Shown: piece after piece, positions 60,935 through 64,000 of the stretch
Position numbering within the stretch: position 1 is the first letter of the stretch
Layout: each line of letters starts with the position of its first letter
From: Roseiarcus sp036513315
GTDB taxonomy: Bacteria > Pseudomonadota > Alphaproteobacteria > Rhizobiales > Beijerinckiaceae
NCBI GenBank assembly: GCA_036513315.1
Contig: DATBZF010000052.1
Coordinates: 1 to 64,000 of the forward strand
Length of the DNA stretch: 64,000 nt
Direction: 5' to 3'
The notes under the pieces: model-generated
What the model was told of the DNA's origin: nothing
Database searches by the model: none
What the model saw: only the letters and a program-made list of their open reading frames with translations
Made by a program: the position numbers and the translations under genes

Positions 60935-61630
60935 ATGCCGAAGCGGCGAAGTCAGGCGGTCGTCGTCCTTCTTGGACTGATCTTGGTCGGCATTGGGTTC
61001 CTCGCACGATCCGCGCCGGCGCTGGCGCAGGGCGAGCCCATGAGTTTTCGCCTCGCCAAGCTTGAGGCGCGCAATTGCGGCGGCCGATGCCCACGCGTCA
61101 TCGTCGCGGATGGAATTATCGAGGAGGACACGCCGGAGGCGTTCGTCGGGTTTCTGCAATCGGTCGCCGATGCGCCGAATTTGCGTGACGTCGTCGTCAT
61201 CAATTCGCCCGGCGGGCGCGTCGTCGCCTCGATGCGCTTGGGCGCGGCGTTGCGCAAGCTGCAGGCGGCAGTCATCGTCGCGCGCTTCGGCGATGACCAG
61301 GATCTCAACGCTCCCAGCGGCGGACAATGCATGTCGGCCTGCGTTTACGCTTTGATGGGCGGCGCGAGGCGGGTGGTGCCGCCGGCCAGCCGGCTCGGCA
61401 TCCACCGCATGTCCAGCCAGGAGTATGGCGGCGGCGCCGGTCGGTTCTTTACCAATGCCGCCCCGTCCTACGCTTCCCCCGATATGGTGGACGCTTTGGC
61501 CGGCTATGCCGCCCAGATGGGCGTCAGCCCGACCGTGATCCGCGTCGCGGAACGCATTCCGCCCGAGGAAATTCACATCATCAGCCCCTCTGAATTAAGG
61601 CGCTGGCGGCTGGCCTCGCCCAAGTTTTAA
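60935..61630 (+). CDS. Exported ClpP/crotonase-like protein (COG3904 type)
   Basis: A 231-residue protein with signal peptide (about 1-31, ending LAQG). The mature domain has a ClpP/crotonase-like core: VVINSPGGRVVASMRLGAAL followed by GGQCMSACVYALMGGARR, where the serine of MSAC sits at the nucleophile position, and GIHRMSS. It is probably a periplasmic serine-peptidase-like protein; activity is uncertain. It starts 17 bases after tRNA-Val. Confidence 0.75.
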   Translation: MPKRRSQAVVVLLGLILVGIGFLARSAPALAQGEPMSFRLAKLEARNCGGRCPRVIVADGIIEEDTPEAFVGFLQSVADAPNLRDVVVINSPGGRVVASMRLGAALRKLQAAVIVARFGDDQDLNAPSGGQCMSACVYALMGGARRVVPPASRLGIHRMSSQEYGGGAGRFFTNAAPSYASPDMVDALAGYAAQMGVSPTVIRVAERIPPEEIHIISPSELRRWRLASPKF

Positions 61631-61694
61631 GGGAAATCGAACCTCCACGCTTGACTTGCGAGGGGCTGTGTCCTATCCGGCACTCCTCCCTAAC

Positions 61695-61771
<77 letters not shown>

Positions 61772-62010
61772 TTTTCTCCCAGGATCGCTTTCTCCCGCGA
61801 TCGCCTCCCCAAAATTTGAAGTCGTTTATACAAGCGTGCAGGATCGCTTCGCGCGAGATTTGGTCGCGGCAGCGCGTTTCGTCTTGCATGGTTCGCTGCG
61901 CTGCGATACGCCTTCGCCATCAACGATTTCCGGCTTGAGGTTTTAATGATTTCAAGCTGGCCAGGCGGGGCCACGCTCCGCTCCCGCCAAACGAACGCCT
62001 CGGAGACCGC

Positions 62011-62376
62011 ATGCCGAGTCTCATATCGGACTATCTGCCGCTCGTTGTATTTATCGCCATCGCGGCGGTGATCGGCGGCGTTCTGCTGGTTGCCCCTTTC
62101 CTCGTGGCCTACAAGAGCCCGGATCCTGAAAAAGTTTCGGCTTACGAATGCGGTTTCAACCCGTTCGACGATGCGCGCATGAAATTCGACGTGCGCTTCT
62201 ATCTTGTGTCCCTTCTCTTCATCATTTTCGATCTTGAAATCGCATTTCTGTTCCCCTGGGCGGTCGCTTTCCACGACATCGGGGCGTTCGGTTTCTGGTC
62301 GATGATCATTTTCCTCGGCGTCCTGACCATCGGTTTCGTCTATGAGTGGAAAAAGGGAGCGCTGGAATGGGATTGA
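62011..62376 (+). CDS. nuoA: NADH-quinone oxidoreductase subunit A
   Basis: A 121-residue subunit with three membrane helices and the conserved loop YECGFNPFDDARMKFDVRFY, which lies near the quinone site of complex I. LLFIIFDLEIAFLFPWAV is the second helix signature. First gene of the nuo operon; its end overlaps nuoB by ten bases. Confidence 0.98.
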   Translation: MPSLISDYLPLVVFIAIAAVIGGVLLVAPFLVAYKSPDPEKVSAYECGFNPFDDARMKFDVRFYLVSLLFIIFDLEIAFLFPWAVAFHDIGAFGFWSMIIFLGVLTIGFVYEWKKGALEWD

Positions 62377-62957
62377 CCGCCAACCCGATTGGCGCGCCGA
62401 CCAGCGTCGCGCCGGCCCCGCGCGGCCTCATCGATCCGGCGACCGGCAAGCTGATCGGCGCCAATGATCCGTTCTTCGGCGCGCTCAACGATCAACTCGG
62501 CGACAAGGGATTCATCGTCACCACGACGGACGACCTCATCCAATGGGCGCGCACCGGTTCGCTGATGTGGATGACCTTCGGCCTCGCCTGCTGCGCGGTC
62601 GAGATGATGCAGCTCTCGATGCCGCGCTACGATGTCGAGCGATTCGGATTCGCCCCGCGCGCCAGCCCGCGCCAGTCGGATGTGATGATTGTGGCGGGCA
62701 CGCTGACCAACAAGATGGCTCCCGCCTTGCGCAAGGTCTACGACCAGATGCCGGAGCCGCGCTACGTCATTTCTATGGGTTCATGCGCCAATGGCGGCGG
62801 CTATTACCATTATTCCTATGCGGTGGTGCGCGGCTGCGATCGCATCGTGCCGGTCGATATCTACGTGCCGGGATGCCCGCCCACCGCCGAGGCGCTGCTC
62901 TATGGCGTGTTGATGCTGCAAAAGAAAATCAGGCGCACGGGGACGATCGAGCGGTAG
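62367..62957 (+). CDS. nuoB: NADH-quinone oxidoreductase subunit B
   Basis: A 196-residue subunit that holds the terminal iron-sulfur cluster N2. Ligands are C75 and C76 (GLACCAVEMM), C140 (SMGSCANGGG) and C170 (VPGCPPTAEA). It passes electrons to quinone together with NuoC and NuoD. The start at 62367 lies inside nuoA. Confidence 0.98.
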   Translation: MGLTANPIGAPTSVAPAPRGLIDPATGKLIGANDPFFGALNDQLGDKGFIVTTTDDLIQWARTGSLMWMTFGLACCAVEMMQLSMPRYDVERFGFAPRASPRQSDVMIVAGTLTNKMAPALRKVYDQMPEPRYVISMGSCANGGGYYHYSYAVVRGCDRIVPVDIYVPGCPPTAEALLYGVLMLQKKIRRTGTIER

Positions 62958-63036
62958 GCCCTACGTTCGCTTGGCGGAGCGGACGAGGGCGCTTCATGCG
63001 TCTTGAAAAAGCAGCGAATATTGGGGTCGGGGCGAG

Positions 63037-63636
63037 ATGGACGACGCACTGAAGGCGATCGGCGAAAAGATCGGCGCGGCTTTGCCGGGCGCGATAACGG
63101 GCGTTCATTTCGCCTTCGGCGAACTCACGCTTGTGGCGGAAGCGGCGCGAATCGTCGACGTTCTAACCTTTCTGCGCGACGATCCTTCCTGCCAGTTTAT
63201 CTGCTTCACCGACATCTGCGGCGCCGATTATCCCGCGCGCGAGAAGCGCTTCGATGTCGTCTATCAATTGCTGTCGCCCAAGCTGAACTTGCGCGTGCGG
63301 GTGAAGGTCGAAACGGACGAGGCGACGCCGGTTCCAACCGCGATTCCGGTCTTCCCCGCCGCCGATTGGTGCGAGCGCGAGACTTACGACCTGTTCGGCA
63401 TTCTCTTCGACGGCCATCCCGACCTGCGCCGCATTCTCACCGACTATGGTTTCGAGGGCCATCCGCTGCGCAAGGATTTCCCGATGACCGGCTTTGTCGA
63501 AGTGCGCTACGACGACGAGGAAAAGCGCGTGGTCTACGAGCCCGTTCGGCTCAATCAGGAGTTCCGTCAGTTCGACTTCCTGAGCCCTTGGGAAGGCGCC
63601 CCGCTGCCGGGCGATGAAAAGGCGAAGCAGCCATGA
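63037..63636 (+). CDS. nuoC: NADH-quinone oxidoreductase subunit C
   Basis: A 199-residue peripheral-arm subunit. ERETYDLFGILFDGHPDLRR and GHPLRKDFPMTGFVEVRYD are the family signature. It is separate from nuoD, as usual in alphaproteobacteria (fused in E. coli). Overlaps nuoD by four bases. Confidence 0.98.
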   Translation: MDDALKAIGEKIGAALPGAITGVHFAFGELTLVAEAARIVDVLTFLRDDPSCQFICFTDICGADYPAREKRFDVVYQLLSPKLNLRVRVKVETDEATPVPTAIPVFPAADWCERETYDLFGILFDGHPDLRRILTDYGFEGHPLRKDFPMTGFVEVRYDDEEKRVVYEPVRLNQEFRQFDFLSPWEGAPLPGDEKAKQP

Positions 63637-64000
63637 CTGAGCATAACCTTCGCAATTTCTCGATCAATTTCGGCCCCCAGCACCCCGCCGCCCATGGCGT
63701 CCTGAGATTGGTGCTGGAGCTCGACGGCGAAGTCGTCGAGCGCGTCGATCCGCATATCGGCCTGCTGCATCGCGGCACCGAAAAGCTGATGGAGGCGCGC
63801 ACCTATCTGCAGAACGTGCCTTATTTCGACCGGCTCGATTACGTCGCGCCGATGAACCAGGAACACGCCTATGCCTTGGCTGTCGAGCGGCTGCTCGGCA
63901 TCACCGTGCCGCGGCGCGGCCAATTGATCCGCGTCCTCTATTGCGAGATTGGTCGTCTGCTGTCGCATCTCCTCAACGTGACGACTCAGGCGATGGACGT
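63633..64000 (+). CDS. nuoD: NADH-quinone oxidoreductase subunit D (5' part)
   Basis: The first 122 codons of NuoD, cut by the window end. NFGPQHPAAHGVLRLVLELD and HIGLLHRGTEKLME are the expected N-terminal motifs that line the quinone-binding cavity. The frame is open to the last base. Confidence 0.97.
   Translation, partial: MTEHNLRNFSINFGPQHPAAHGVLRLVLELDGEVVERVDPHIGLLHRGTEKLMEARTYLQNVPYFDRLDYVAPMNQEHAYALAVERLLGITVPRRGQLIRVLYCEIGRLLSHLLNVTTQAMD

Overview
The window is GC-rich DNA from an alphaproteobacterium, most likely of the Rhizobiales/Hyphomicrobiales. This rests on the order tRNA-Leu, tig, clpP, clpX, lon, hupB, tRNA-Val, tRNA-Asp, nuoABCD at the right end, on a choline transporter of the ChoXWV type, on the betaine-lipid genes btaAB and on the style of the proteins. 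A Beijerinckiaceae/Methylocystaceae-like host is a guess. No rRNA, CRISPR array, prophage or intact insertion sequence was seen.

Region by region. 1-12.3 kb: a 300-base repeat, an adenylate cyclase, a LysR regulator with an exported START-like protein, a receiver-only response regulator, a DUF4239 membrane protein, a lactate 2-monooxygenase-like flavoenzyme, a TumE-type toxin-antitoxin pair, an exported PAAR-like protein, a TusA-like protein, a cyanide-insensitive bd oxidase operon (cydA-cydB-DUF2474), then a second copy of the repeat. 12.3-20.4 kb: a CGNR regulator facing three enzymes with altered active sites, an ArsR-SRPBCC pair and an EmrA/EmrB-like efflux pair. 20.5-24.1 kb: four consecutive minus-strand genes for exported proteins, including an intact DUF4344 metallopeptidase and a paralogue that has lost the zinc site. 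24.3-30.1 kb: a TetR gene divergent from a four-gene acyl-CoA/lipid catabolism operon. 30.2-34.3 kb: the choline ABC transporter and a Spy-like protein. 34.6-41.5 kb: an OmpR-type two-component system, two SDRs facing a LysR gene, a GFA-like protein and a chromate transporter. 41.8-48.1 kb: a sugar-type ABC transporter with a fused double permease, then btaAB. 48.1-53.2 kb: a MetX-like acyltransferase and several exported or hypothetical proteins, including a multicopper-oxidase fold that has lost its copper ligands. 53.3-64 kb: the conserved proteostasis and complex I block; nuoD runs off the end.

The strongest unexplained features are these. First, the repeated element at 1-308 and 11918-12225 holds a 98-nt core that folds on paper into a four-way junction with every base assigned to a stem or hairpin loop; the differences between copies fall almost entirely in loops. 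Second, the exported-protein cluster at 20.5-24.1 kb pairs an active and a dead protease with a 33-residue-repeat protein. Third, in the run at 13.1-15.6 kb the nucleophile or catalytic lysine has been replaced in two of three enzymes.

All calls come from reading the sequence; no database or folding search was run. Start codons were chosen by Shine-Dalgarno-like spacing where possible.
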